This document shows positions 50,990 to 59,152 of a stretch of 64,000 nt of DNA, one piece after another; position 1 is the stretch's first letter, and every line of letters begins with the position of its first letter. The stretch lies in contig DGHR01000009.1 of NCBI GenBank assembly GCA_002392745.1, positions 36,425 through 100,424 on the forward strand, read 5' to 3'. Origin of the DNA: Bacteroidales bacterium UBA3843 (lineage in GTDB: Bacteria > Bacteroidota > Bacteroidia > Bacteroidales > Paludibacteraceae). Under the pieces are notes generated by a model. That model worked only from the letters and a program-made list of their open reading frames with translations, was not told the DNA's origin and searched no databases. Made by a program: the position numbers and the translations under genes.

Positions 50990-51033
50990 CCTCCGATACG
51001 CCTTCTATATGCGTCCTATGCGCCTCCTATATA
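50990..51033. repeat. Degenerate tandem array, 4 x 11 bases
   Basis: cctccgatacg, ccttctatatg, cgtcctatgcg, cctcctatata. The units are more diverged than in the other arrays but keep a c-c-t-c-c-t-a-t core. It lies between feoB and the HMA gene, next to a block of alternating AT (50940-50967). Confidence 0.65.
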
Positions 51034-51120
51034 GTACATGCGTGTCAGGTTGTTAGATATCATCGGCGAAGCTATTTTTTATATCCGGTCGCAGCGACGC
51101 GGGAGAGGCGTTTGGCGGTT

Positions 51121-52806
51121 TTACAATATCAGCGAGCCGATCTGATATACAAGGAACGACATAAACCATGCCAAAACGAGCGAGTGGCCGACTGTGAACC
51201 ATGCCCAGGCTTTTCCTGCCTCGTGGCGCAAGGTAGCAATAGTAGCGAAGCAAGGGAAATAGAGCAGGACAAAAATCATGAAGCTGAACGCTGTGACAGG
51301 CGTAAATCCGGCCGCGGAGATGTCTCCGCCATACAAGATAGCGAGCGTGGAGACAATCGCTTCTTTGGCAGGCAGTCCCGTCAGCAGGCAGACTGACATT
51401 TTCCAGTCAAAGCCGAGCGGTTCCATGAGCGGCGCAACGGCTTTACCAATCATGGCGAGATAGGAGTTCTCCAGGTCGTTGAGGTCCTGGCTCGGGAAAT
51501 ATTCCAACGCCCAGATGATGATGGACGCCCATAGAATGACGGTACATATTTTTTGCAAGTAGTCGGCCACTCTCTCCCAGATATGTGCAGCCGTGTTGCG
51601 TGCTTTGGGAAGCCGGAATTCGGGCAGTTCGTTGACCGAGTCGTCTTGCGGTTGCCGGAACCATTTAGTGCGCTTCATGAGGACGGCAAACAGTATAGAA
51701 AGGGCAATACCGACGGCATACAGCGAAATCATGACGAGTGCTTTATTGCGCGGGAAGAAAGTGTCCACAAAAAGCATGTAAACCGGCAGTCGGGCAGAAC
51801 ACGACATAAAAGGCACCATGAGCATGGTGAGTGTGCGGTCCTTAGGATTGCGGATGTCCCTGGCAGCCATGATGGCCGGCACATTGCATCCGAATCCCAT
51901 CAGCATGGGGACGAAAGAGCGTCCGTGCAGTCCCACGCGGTGCATGATAGCGTCCATGAGGTATGCTTCGCGCGCCATATAACCGCTGTCCTCCATGAGC
52001 GAGATGAAGAAAAAGAGGATGATGATGTTCGGCAGGAAAGCCAAGACGGCTCCGACTCCCTGCAACACCCCGTCGATGAGCAATCCGGAGAACCATCCGT
52101 CGGCGATATGTGCATGTGCCGTGTTGCAAAGCCAGTCAATGCCCGCTGCAATCCAGTCCTGGGGGTAGGCGCCGAGTGTGAATGTGCACCAGAAGACAAA
52201 ATAGAGAATGGCGAGCATAATGGGGAATCCGAGCCATGGGGTGGTGAGCACCCGGTCAATTTGTTCGAGCCGTGTGCGATGGCGGTCATTCTTGGCGTGC
52301 GTGAGCGTCTGGGTAAGTACACCGTGCACGTATGCGCGGTAGGCGTCATCGTTCTCCTGGTCGGGTAGGTGGTAAATAGGGTGCGCGGAGGATTCGGGCT
52401 TCAGCACTTCCTCCGTGACCATAGTGAGACATTCGTCCAGCCCGTAGTTTTTCCGAACCGAAACGAGACAAGTAGGCACACCGATGAGTTCCTGCAGTTT
52501 AGGCAGGTCGAGCGAGTGGTCCGTCTTGAGCAGCAGGTCGTACCGCCCGATGGCAAGGACGATCTTCTCGTGCTCGTCGATGATGTGCGGCGTGAGCATG
52601 AGCGACTCCTCCAGCCGGGTAGCATCCACGACTTGCAGTACCATGTCGTAAGTGTGCGAATGAAGCAAATCGAGGTCGTGCACCTCTTGAAACTCAAGGT
52701 GTACGCCTGCGGAGTTATTTTTGGAATGCAGGTCAGCCCTTTTCTGTAGCGCCTCAGTCAGTGCGCTTTTACCGCTTTGCGGGCTTCCCACGACAGCAAT
52801 TTTCAT
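51121..52806 (-). CDS. feoB: FeoB-family ferrous iron transporter with degenerate G domain
   Basis: A 561-residue inner-membrane protein, shorter than typical FeoB (700-800). The membrane part is normal: a first Gate region (WCTFTLGAYPQDWI), FVPMLMGFGCNVPAIMAARDI (near 285-305), MVPFMSCSARLPVYMLF and LTGLPAKEAIVSTLAILYG. The N-terminal GTPase keeps a P-loop, GSPQSGKS (7-14), but with Gln where FeoB has Asn, and the G4 base-recognition NxxD reads IGRYD (86-90). The G3 DxPG motif is not recognisable. No FeoA is fused or adjacent. MKIAVVG at 52806 is the chosen start; an upstream ATG at 52851 lies at the promoter. Confidence 0.88.
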   Translation of the reverse strand: MKIAVVGSPQSGKSALTEALQKRADLHSKNNSAGVHLEFQEVHDLDLLHSHTYDMVLQVVDATRLEESLMLTPHIIDEHEKIVLAIGRYDLLLKTDHSLDLPKLQELIGVPTCLVSVRKNYGLDECLTMVTEEVLKPESSAHPIYHLPDQENDDAYRAYVHGVLTQTLTHAKNDRHRTRLEQIDRVLTTPWLGFPIMLAILYFVFWCTFTLGAYPQDWIAAGIDWLCNTAHAHIADGWFSGLLIDGVLQGVGAVLAFLPNIIILFFFISLMEDSGYMAREAYLMDAIMHRVGLHGRSFVPMLMGFGCNVPAIMAARDIRNPKDRTLTMLMVPFMSCSARLPVYMLFVDTFFPRNKALVMISLYAVGIALSILFAVLMKRTKWFRQPQDDSVNELPEFRLPKARNTAAHIWERVADYLQKICTVILWASIIIWALEYFPSQDLNDLENSYLAMIGKAVAPLMEPLGFDWKMSVCLLTGLPAKEAIVSTLAILYGGDISAAGFTPVTAFSFMIFVLLYFPCFATIATLRHEAGKAWAWFTVGHSLVLAWFMSFLVYQIGSLIL

Positions 52807-52848
52807 ACCGAATAAAATATTAGGTTGTGACCCGAAATTTTGCGAGTG

Positions 52849-52880
52849 CAAAATTACTGCTTTTTCGCCACATACGCAAT
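52849..52880 (-). promoter_or_regulatory. Promoter of feoB
   Basis: Minus strand: ATTG (52877-52880, next to TTGCG), 20 bases, TAATTTTG (52849-52856). It falls across the upstream ATG at 52851, which excludes that start. Confidence 0.7.
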
Positions 52881-52973
52881 CGCCATAAATAGGGATTTTT
52901 ATTGGAAATACAGGAAGTAAAATGTCCGAAAGGTAAAAAAGTACGAATTTAGGTTAAAAAAGTTCTAAAAATA

Positions 52974-53005
52974 TTTGTGCATATCAAAAAATAGTGTTAA
53001 TTTTG
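52974..53005 (+). promoter_or_regulatory. Promoter of candidate ncRNA 53010-53218
   Basis: TTTG (52974-52977), 20 bases, TAATTTTG (52998-53005). Confidence 0.78.
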
Positions 53006-53009
53006 CGGC

Positions 53010-53218
53010 GACAATAAGAAAAACAGCCGATAATGTATTTCTACACACACTCACTTATATATAAAGGCGAATGGGGACTGAGTGCGAAGGGCAGACGGTG
53101 TAACGTCATACAAAGCGGTGTTTGACAGGTGTGTCAGGTGTCGCTTTCTGTGTATCTATAGCCTACTCCGCCCGAGAGAGCCAAAGAAAAGTGTCCGACA
53201 GATGCCGGGCACTTTTTT
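53010..53218 (+). ncRNA. Candidate structured ncRNA, about 205 nt
   Basis: A promoter, no usable reading frame, and an intrinsic terminator define a unit of about 205 bases. Visible structure: CACTCA (53048) with TGAGTG (near 53079); a nested hairpin AAAGCG..TGACA-ggtg-TGTCA..CGCTTT (near 53112-53147); then the terminator AAAAGTGTCC/GGGCACTTTT (53187-53216). Size and isolation would suit a 6S-like or another housekeeping RNA, but I could not show the long closing stem with a central bubble expected of 6S, and the signature words of SRP RNA, RNase P RNA and tmRNA are absent. Confidence 0.5.
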
Positions 53219-53304
53219 TATTTCCTCAATCCGCAATTAATGAAGAACAAAAAGAACAATGTGTTATAAAAATCGACGAAAAATGTCTAAAAATTCACTA
53301 AACT

Positions 53305-53336
53305 CTTGCGTATGTCGCAAAAATGTATTAATTTTG
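53305..53336 (+). promoter_or_regulatory. Promoter of candidate small RNA 53341-53455
   Basis: CTTG (53305-53308), 20 bases, TAATTTTG (53329-53336). Confidence 0.75.
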
Positions 53337-53340
53337 CACC

Positions 53341-53455
53341 GTTTTTATAACAAAACGTCTATCTACTCATGCACAGATAATAGTAAAATAAGCCCTAAAA
53401 AGCTTATTGGTTGTGATTGGAGCATCGCGCTGACGAGAGTCAGTGCGATGTGTTT
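53341..53455 (+). ncRNA. Candidate small RNA, about 115 nt
   Basis: A promoter is followed about 80 bases later by a strong hairpin CATCGC-g-CTGAC/GTCAG-t-GCGATG (53423-53450) and a T-run (53453-53457). An outer stem TGATTGGAG (53414-53422) with CTCCAATCA (53463-53471) encloses the hairpin. There is no start codon with a meaningful frame. The hairpin may also end pepD transcription from the other side. Confidence 0.5.
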
Positions 53456-53476
53456 TTAGATACTCCAATCATTCTA

Positions 53477-54928
53477 TTACAGTTTCTGCAGGATTTGTGT
53501 CAGCCATTGGAAACAGCGTTCGGTGCTGGGGATGGAGAGCCGTTCCTGCGGCGAGTGTACGCCCACCATTTGCGGTCCGATAGAAATCATGTCGAGGTAC
53601 GGATATTTCTCGAGGAAGAGTCCGCACTCGAGTCCTGCGTGTATAGCGAGCACCTGCGGTTCGGCCTTGAAGAGTTCGCGGTACGCCTGTTTGGTCACTT
53701 CGAGGAGCGGCGAGTCGGTGTTGGGTGTCCATCCCGGGTAGCCGTCGCCGTGTGTGACCTCATCGCACGCCATCGAGAGTGCCTGCTCCACCATCCATTT
53801 GAGATGATGTTTGGCAGTCTCTTTGGACGAACGCTGCGAGGTGTTCACCTCGATGAAGTGAGAGTCTGCTTCGGATTTCATCTTGATAGAGGCAAGGTTG
53901 GTCGATGTCTCGACGAGTCCCGGTATGTCCTGACTCATGGCAATCATGCCGTGCGGGCATTCGCAGAGCGCCATGATGAGCCGGCAGGCTTTGTCGGATG
54001 GGATAAGAGAGTCGGGCATAGGGCAGGTCTCCAGTTCCATGCGCATGTCTTTTTCCACCGCGCCGAAGACCTCTTCCATCTGCGCCACGAAACGGTTCCA
54101 TTCGATGCGTATCTGCTCTTTGTAGGCAAACGGGATGACGACGACTGCTTCCGCTTCACGTGCGATGGCGTTGCGGAGGTTGCCTCCGTGGATAGAAGCC
54201 AGTTGTATCTCCGTCTGCGGCCAGATACGTGCAAGGAACCAGACGATGAATTGGTTGGCATTGGCTCTTCCCTTGTTGATATCATCGCCGGAGTGTCCGC
54301 CGAGCAATCCCGTCACAGAGAGACGGACGGCCAGACCGCTTTGCTGTACCGCTTCGCTGACAGGTACCGGTGCGTAGTGCATCTTGGCGAGCGTGTCGAT
54401 ACCTCCGGCGCATCCGATGAAGATTTGTCCGTCGTCCTCGGAGTCCAGGTTGATGAGGCGTTTATGACGCAGCACACCGTCCTGCAGCATCATGGCTCCG
54501 GTCAGTCCCGTCTCCTCATCCACCGTGAAGAGGCACTCGATAGCGGGGTGGCGGAGTCCGGGGTCCGTGATAGCGGCCAGCGCCATGGCGATACCGATAC
54601 CGTCGTCGCCGCCCAGTGTGGTGCCTCTCGCTTTGAGCCACTCGCCATCGACATATGTCTGAATGGGGTCTTTCATGAAGTCGTGGCTGACGTCTCCGTT
54701 TTTCTCGCAAACCATGTCCATGTGGGCTTGCAAAATAACCCCCTCATGGTCCTCATAACCGGGCGTAGCAGGCACACGCATAATCACGTTCATAGCCTCG
54801 TCGGTGACACACTCTATGCCATGTTCCGCTGCGAAAGATTGCAGCCACCGGCTGATTTGCTCCTCATGCTTGGAAGGACGCGGCACTTTGCATATCTCCG
54901 CAAAGATGTCAAAAACTTTATTCTTCAT
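53477..54928 (-). CDS. pepD: Aminoacyl-histidine dipeptidase (PepD)
   Basis: A 483-residue M20-family zinc dipeptidase. Motifs: PSKHEEQISRWLQSFA (near 18-33), VILQAHMDMVCEKN (near 69-82, metal-binding His and Asp), GTTLGGDDGIGIAMALA (near 103-119), LFTVDEETGLTGA (near 133-145, catalytic Glu-Glu) and INLDSEDDGQIFIGCAGG. It hydrolyses Xaa-His and other dipeptides in the cytoplasm. The start overlaps the MATE exporter stop by 11 bases. Confidence 0.96.
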   Translation of the reverse strand: MKNKVFDIFAEICKVPRPSKHEEQISRWLQSFAAEHGIECVTDEAMNVIMRVPATPGYEDHEGVILQAHMDMVCEKNGDVSHDFMKDPIQTYVDGEWLKARGTTLGGDDGIGIAMALAAITDPGLRHPAIECLFTVDEETGLTGAMMLQDGVLRHKRLINLDSEDDGQIFIGCAGGIDTLAKMHYAPVPVSEAVQQSGLAVRLSVTGLLGGHSGDDINKGRANANQFIVWFLARIWPQTEIQLASIHGGNLRNAIAREAEAVVVIPFAYKEQIRIEWNRFVAQMEEVFGAVEKDMRMELETCPMPDSLIPSDKACRLIMALCECPHGMIAMSQDIPGLVETSTNLASIKMKSEADSHFIEVNTSQRSSKETAKHHLKWMVEQALSMACDEVTHGDGYPGWTPNTDSPLLEVTKQAYRELFKAEPQVLAIHAGLECGLFLEKYPYLDMISIGPQMVGVHSPQERLSIPSTERCFQWLTQILQKL

Positions 54929-56339
54929 AATTTTTAATTTTTAATTTCTTATATTGTCTGTTGAATCGGATATGGAACAAAATCGCAGGAATGACGAGCG
55001 CAATGACGAACGCCATCCACATACCTTTTGCACCGAGTCCGGCAGGGAAAGTCAAGTATAGCCCTAACGGCAAGGCGACGCCGATGTACGCAAAGAGCGC
55101 AATGCGCATCGGGACGCGCACGTCCTGTATCCCGCGCAGCATGGCCGCTCCGATACACTGGAGTCCGTCGGCGTACTGGAAGAGCGCGCCTATCACCAGC
55201 AAGGTAGAGGCGATATTCGCCACCTCGGGGTCGTTGGTGAAGATATAAGGGATCTGGTAGCGGAAGAAAAACATGATTGCCGCCCCGACGGAGTACAGCA
55301 CCAGGCACAGGTGTATGGAGGCGTTGCCGGCCATCCGCACGGCACGCAGGTCTCCTTTGCCCAGTTGGTGCGAGACGCGTATGGTGGTGGCGGCTCCGAT
55401 GCCCTGCGCCAGCATGAAGGTCAGGTCGCACATCTGGTTGGCTATATGGTGAGCGGCCAGCGCTTCCTTGCTAATCCACCCGATGATGACAAACGAGGCG
55501 GTGAACAGAAAGGCTTCGGCGAACGTCTGCAATCCGATGGGCGTGCCGATGACCAGCAGGTGCTCCACCTCCGTGCGTGTGACCAGCCATCGGCGGGCGG
55601 CTACCAGATAGCGTCTCCAATCCGCCTTGGCTGCCATCACTATGAGGAAACAGAGCGGCATGAGCGTGCGGGCAATGAGCGTGGCCCATCCCGCGCCTTC
55701 GGCTCCCATGGCAGGGAAACCCCAGTGACCGTAGATAAACACCCAGTTGAGCAATATGTTCAGCAGGTTGCAGCCCAGCGTAATGGCCATGGCCACAACG
55801 GTGTTGCCCAGCCCCTCCAGAAACTGCTTGAAGAAGCAGAAAAGCAGGAACGGCAGGATAGATACCACAATTAATATATAGTACGGGCGTGCGCACGCGA
55901 TAACCTCCGGTTCCTGACCGAAACGCTCCAGAAAAGGAATACAGGGGGCGAGCAGTAGGAGCGAGAGCAGGGTCATAAGGAGCATGAAGACCATGCCGTT
56001 GGCGAAGAAGGCGCTGATGCGCAGATGTTTCTCGGCGACATACCGTTGCTGCTCGTCCGGGTCGGACCACACCTCGTTCCGCGCTTTCTCTATCCGTCCC
56101 ACTTCGTGCCCTACCAGCGGTGTAATGCCCATCATCGCCCCCATGGCAAAGACCATGACGGTGAAGAAGATAGCATTGGAGAAACTGACGGCAGCGAGGT
56201 CGGCAGTGCTGTAATGGCCTACCATGATGGAGTCGAACAGTCCGACGAGCGCCGCGCCCATCTGGGTCAGCATGACGGGAAACGCGACCCGGAGGTTGCG
56301 TTTGTAGTAGGGCAGATATTCGCGGAAAGAGTAGGCCAT
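54918..56339 (-). CDS. MATE family multidrug exporter
   Basis: About 473 residues with 12 predicted membrane helices. MATE features are FPVMLTQMGAALVGLFDSIMVGHYSTADLAAVSFSNAIF near the start and the matching second-half segment GTPIGLQTFAEAFLFTASFVIIGWISKEALAAHHIANQMCDLTF. It should expel cationic compounds by sodium or proton antiport. MAYSF at 56339 is the start. The efp terminator sits just upstream, so the exporter may rely on read-through or a weak promoter of its own. Confidence 0.94.
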   Translation of the reverse strand: MAYSFREYLPYYKRNLRVAFPVMLTQMGAALVGLFDSIMVGHYSTADLAAVSFSNAIFFTVMVFAMGAMMGITPLVGHEVGRIEKARNEVWSDPDEQQRYVAEKHLRISAFFANGMVFMLLMTLLSLLLLAPCIPFLERFGQEPEVIACARPYYILIVVSILPFLLFCFFKQFLEGLGNTVVAMAITLGCNLLNILLNWVFIYGHWGFPAMGAEGAGWATLIARTLMPLCFLIVMAAKADWRRYLVAARRWLVTRTEVEHLLVIGTPIGLQTFAEAFLFTASFVIIGWISKEALAAHHIANQMCDLTFMLAQGIGAATTIRVSHQLGKGDLRAVRMAGNASIHLCLVLYSVGAAIMFFFRYQIPYIFTNDPEVANIASTLLVIGALFQYADGLQCIGAAMLRGIQDVRVPMRIALFAYIGVALPLGLYLTFPAGLGAKGMWMAFVIALVIPAILFHIRFNRQYKKLKIKNYEE

Positions 56340-56346
56340 AGACAAA

Positions 56347-56372
56347 AAAAAGAGGGGCGCGCCCCTCTTTTT
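56347..56372. terminator. Terminator between efp and the MATE gene
   Basis: A perfect 26-base palindrome, AAAAAGAGGGGCG/CGCCCCTCTTTTT, starting 3 bases after the efp stop and ending 7 bases before the MATE ATG. Confidence 0.9.
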
Positions 56373-56375
56373 GGT

Positions 56376-56939
56376 TTAGCGAACGCGTTCGCAGTAGCTA
56401 CCGTCGCGTGTGTCCACACGAACGATTTCACCCTCGTTGATAAAGAGCGGCACACGAATCTCGGCGCCTGTCTCCAGTGTTGCGGGTTTGAGCGTGTTGG
56501 TAGCGGTATCTCCCTTGAGACCCGGCTCGGTGTATGTGATAGCGAGCTCTACCTTGGTCGGCAGTTCGGCGAACAGAATGGTCTCGGTAGAAGCGTCGGA
56601 AACGACATCGCAGGTCATTCCTTCCTTCAGGAAGTCTACGCCGGTGATGAGGTCATGCGCGATAGGCACCTGTTCGAAGGTCTCGTTGTTCATGAAAATG
56701 TAGTCTGCCCCTTCTTTGTAGAGGAACTGATACGGACGGCGCTCTACGCGGACATCCTCCAGCTTCTCACCAATATTGAATCGGCGCTCCAATACACGTC
56801 CGTCCACTACATCTTTGAATTTAACACGCATAATGGTGTTGCCCTTGCCGGGTTTCACATGCAGGAACTCGATAACAAAATACAGACGGCCGTCCATGCG
56901 GATGCATACGCCGTTTTTAATGTCTTGACTGTTGATCAT
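56376..56939 (-). CDS. efp: Translation elongation factor P
   Basis: A 187-residue factor that rescues ribosomes stalled at polyproline. The three-domain layout is intact: KOW-like domain I with the tip loop HVKPGKGNTIMRVK (27-40, Lys 30 by motif the modified residue), domain II (YIFMNNETFEQVPI), and domain III with GLKGDTATNTLKPATLETGAEIRVPLFINEGE. Its promoter stands back to back with that of marC. Confidence 0.97.
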   Translation of the reverse strand: MINSQDIKNGVCIRMDGRLYFVIEFLHVKPGKGNTIMRVKFKDVVDGRVLERRFNIGEKLEDVRVERRPYQFLYKEGADYIFMNNETFEQVPIAHDLITGVDFLKEGMTCDVVSDASTETILFAELPTKVELAITYTEPGLKGDTATNTLKPATLETGAEIRVPLFINEGEIVRVDTRDGSYCERVR

Positions 56940-56977
56940 AAGTAGTTATTTTTCGATAAAACATTTTTTTCCGACTG

Positions 56978-57009
56978 CAAAGGTACTACAAATTTTGCAA
57001 ATATACAAG
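56978..57009 (-). promoter_or_regulatory. Promoter of efp
   Basis: Minus strand: CTTG (57006-57009), 20 bases, TACCTTTG (56978-56985). Its first box is 15 bases from that of the divergent marC promoter. Confidence 0.82.
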
Positions 57010-57024
57010 AAAAATGCAAGATTT

Positions 57025-57056
57025 CTTGCTTATGTCATAAAAAATGACTAATTTTG
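57025..57056 (+). promoter_or_regulatory. Promoter of marC-rpiB-radical SAM-MBL group
   Basis: CTTG (57025-57028), 20 bases, TAATTTTG (57049-57056), 28 bases before the marC ATG. Confidence 0.8.
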
Positions 57057-57084
57057 CAGACCAAAAAACAATCAATCAAGTACT

Positions 57085-57699
57085 ATGGGAGCAAATATAC
57101 AGGCTTTTTTCGGTTCTTTCGACATATGGCAGATTCTGTCATCGTTCATCTTTCTGATAGCCATTATCGACCCCTTCGGCAATATCCCTGTGACCATTGC
57201 AATGGAGAAAAAAGGGGTGAAGATTCATCCCGACCGCGTGTGTATCGCCAGCCTCACTATCCTGATGGCCTTTCTCTTCTTGGGCGAATGGATATTGAAA
57301 CTATTCGGCGTACAAATCGAGTATTTCGCTATCGCGGGAGGATTTGTGATATTTCTGATGGCGTTGGAAATGATTTTGGATATTACTATCTTCCAGAACG
57401 ACAAACTGGAGGGCGAAATGTCCGGCAGCGGTTCTATCGTGCCGCTGGCATTCCCGATGTATGCCGGTCCGGGGGCTTTTACCGCACTGCTGGCCATCAC
57501 GGCGGAATATAGTATCGGCAATCTGTGTATCTCGCTGCTGCTGTGTATGCTGGTACTCTATCTGGTGTTGCTTGGCACCCACTGGCTGACGAAATATCTG
57601 GGGCCGACTGCCCTCTATATCATCCGCAAGTTCTTCGGAATCATTGTGCTGGCTATCGCCTGCAAGCTGATGTTCGGCAATCTGGCATCGGTGTTCTGA
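57085..57699 (+). CDS. MarC family integral membrane protein
   Basis: A 204-residue protein with six hydrophobic segments and the MarC (UPF0056) signatures: FLIAIIDPFGNIPVTIAMEKKG (near 22-43) and a matching second half, IVPLAFPMYAGPGAFTALLAI (near 118-138). Transport function is unproven despite the old multiple-antibiotic-resistance name. It is first of four genes read rightward; rpiB follows 41 bases later. Confidence 0.93.
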   Translation: MGANIQAFFGSFDIWQILSSFIFLIAIIDPFGNIPVTIAMEKKGVKIHPDRVCIASLTILMAFLFLGEWILKLFGVQIEYFAIAGGFVIFLMALEMILDITIFQNDKLEGEMSGSGSIVPLAFPMYAGPGAFTALLAITAEYSIGNLCISLLLCMLVLYLVLLGTHWLTKYLGPTALYIIRKFFGIIVLAIACKLMFGNLASVF

Positions 57700-57740
57700 C
57701 CGGCGGAAAAAACAATACTATAACGTAAAATATATATACT

Positions 57741-58190
57741 ATGAAACCATTTAGTGAAATGACGATTGCGCTGGCGAGCGACCATGCCGGCTTTGCGCTC
57801 AAACAACAGGTGCGGCTGTTTCTCGAGGACAACGGCGCTACTGTGAAAGACTTCGGCTGCTACAGCACGGAGAGTTGCGACTACCCTGACTTTGCTCATC
57901 CTCTGGCGGAGGCGGTGGAGAAGGGCGAGTATGACTTTGGAGTAGTAATCTGCTCGACCGGCAACGGTATTACCATGACCGCCAACAAACACCAGGGCAT
58001 CCGTGCCGCATTGTGCTGGGAGACCAAACTGGCGGAGCTGGCGCGGCAGCATAATAATGCGAACGTACTGGGTTTGCCCGCCAATTTCATTCCGGCGCCG
58101 AAGGCCCTTGATATCGTCCGTACGTTCTTCCAGACGGATTTCGAAGGCGGACGTCACGAGCGCCGCGTCAACAAGATTGCAATAGGTTGA
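57741..58190 (+). CDS. rpiB: Ribose-5-phosphate isomerase B
   Basis: A 149-residue RpiB/LacAB enzyme that interconverts ribose 5-phosphate and ribulose 5-phosphate. Motifs: IALASDHAGFALKQQV (near 9-24), DFGCYSTESCDYPDFAHPLAEAV (near 38-60) and the catalytic CSTGNGITMTANKHQGIRAALCW (near 72-94, Cys in the CSTGNG loop). It would take ribose 5-phosphate released by PsuG into the pentose pathway. Its stop overlaps the next gene by 4 bases. Confidence 0.96.
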   Translation: MKPFSEMTIALASDHAGFALKQQVRLFLEDNGATVKDFGCYSTESCDYPDFAHPLAEAVEKGEYDFGVVICSTGNGITMTANKHQGIRAALCWETKLAELARQHNNANVLGLPANFIPAPKALDIVRTFFQTDFEGGRHERRVNKIAIG

Positions 58191-59152
58191 GCAGAGGCAG
58201 CTATATCCTGTCCCGGGCGAGCAATGCGCTGCGTTGCTATGCGAGCTATGCACTGAGCCGCTGCGGCTTGGTGCATGTTTCGCATATGCCGCTCTTTGTC
58301 AGTGTCGAACCCTCCGCCGTATGCCAGCTCCATTGCCCGGAGTGTCCCGTAGGCGCAGGCATGACGCGGCGCACCGAGCAACCCTATATGCCCCGCGAGG
58401 TATGGCTGCGCACGCTGCGGGAGACAGCGCCCTATGCCCATACCGTTCAGTTCTATTTCCAGGGTGAGCCCCTGCTCCATCCGGAACTGCCGCAGATGAT
58501 TGCAGAGGCGCATGCCGAAGGTCTGTACACGATTGTCAGCACGAATGCGCAGGCGATGACGCCGACGCTGGCGGAGGCGCTGGTCGATGCCGGGCTCAAC
58601 CGCATCATCGTTTCGATGGACGGCTTGAGCGAAGCGACCTATTCCGCATACCGGGTGGGGGGCAGTGCCGACCGATGCAGACAGGCGCTCGGATGGCTCC
58701 GCGACGCCAAACAACGTCGCCGCGGACGCATCACCATCGAACTGCAGTGTCTGCGGCTGAAGAGCAATCAGCAGGAATGGGAACAGTTCCGCAGGGAGTA
58801 CAAACGGATGGGAGCCGACCGTCTTGTTTTCAAGACGGCGCAGTTATACGGCTACCGCAACGGACATCCGCAGATGCTCTCTCTCTCCCGCTATAGCCGC
58901 TACGAGCAGGGACCGGACGGGACCTATCATCGCAAACCGACTGGTAAGGGATGTCTGCGCGTCTGGAGCGGATGCGTAGTGACCACTACAGGAGAGGTCC
59001 TGCCCTGCTGCTACGACAAGAACCATGCGCACGCCTACGGCAATATCATGCACCAAAACCTGAACGAACTGTTCGCCGGTCCCGCTGCCATGGCTTTCCG
59101 CCGTGCGGCACTGCGTCAGGAACCGGCTGTCTGCAAGGAGTGTTGGAAATGA
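58187..59152 (+). CDS. Radical SAM/SPASM protein
   Basis: A 321-residue protein, partly cysteine-rich. The radical SAM cluster is CQLHCPECPVG (near 45-55). FYFQGEPLLHPELPQMIAEA (near 88-107) is the glycine-rich SAM contact, followed by STNAQAMT. The C-terminal SPASM-type region has CLRVWSGCVVTTTGEVLPCCYDKNHAHAYGN and a terminal CKECWK, for an auxiliary cluster. Such proteins modify peptides or small molecules; the substrate is unknown and no small precursor peptide gene is adjacent. Start and stop overlap both neighbours by 4 bases (ATGA type). Confidence 0.88.
   Translation: MSRGSYILSRASNALRCYASYALSRCGLVHVSHMPLFVSVEPSAVCQLHCPECPVGAGMTRRTEQPYMPREVWLRTLRETAPYAHTVQFYFQGEPLLHPELPQMIAEAHAEGLYTIVSTNAQAMTPTLAEALVDAGLNRIIVSMDGLSEATYSAYRVGGSADRCRQALGWLRDAKQRRRGRITIELQCLRLKSNQQEWEQFRREYKRMGADRLVFKTAQLYGYRNGHPQMLSLSRYSRYEQGPDGTYHRKPTGKGCLRVWSGCVVTTTGEVLPCCYDKNHAHAYGNIMHQNLNELFAGPAAMAFRRAALRQEPAVCKECWK

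Noticed and set aside
50911..51396. 161-codon plus-strand frame starting beside the HMA gene
   Set aside because: It runs antisense into feoB and its first part is AT repeat and the 11-base array; composition is that of a shadow frame.
53010..53218. SRP RNA, RNase P RNA or tmRNA
   Set aside because: Their signature words are missing; only a promoter, hairpins and a terminator can be shown.
53417..54937. 506-codon plus-strand frame opposite pepD
   Set aside because: Antisense to a complete M20 dipeptidase with all motifs.
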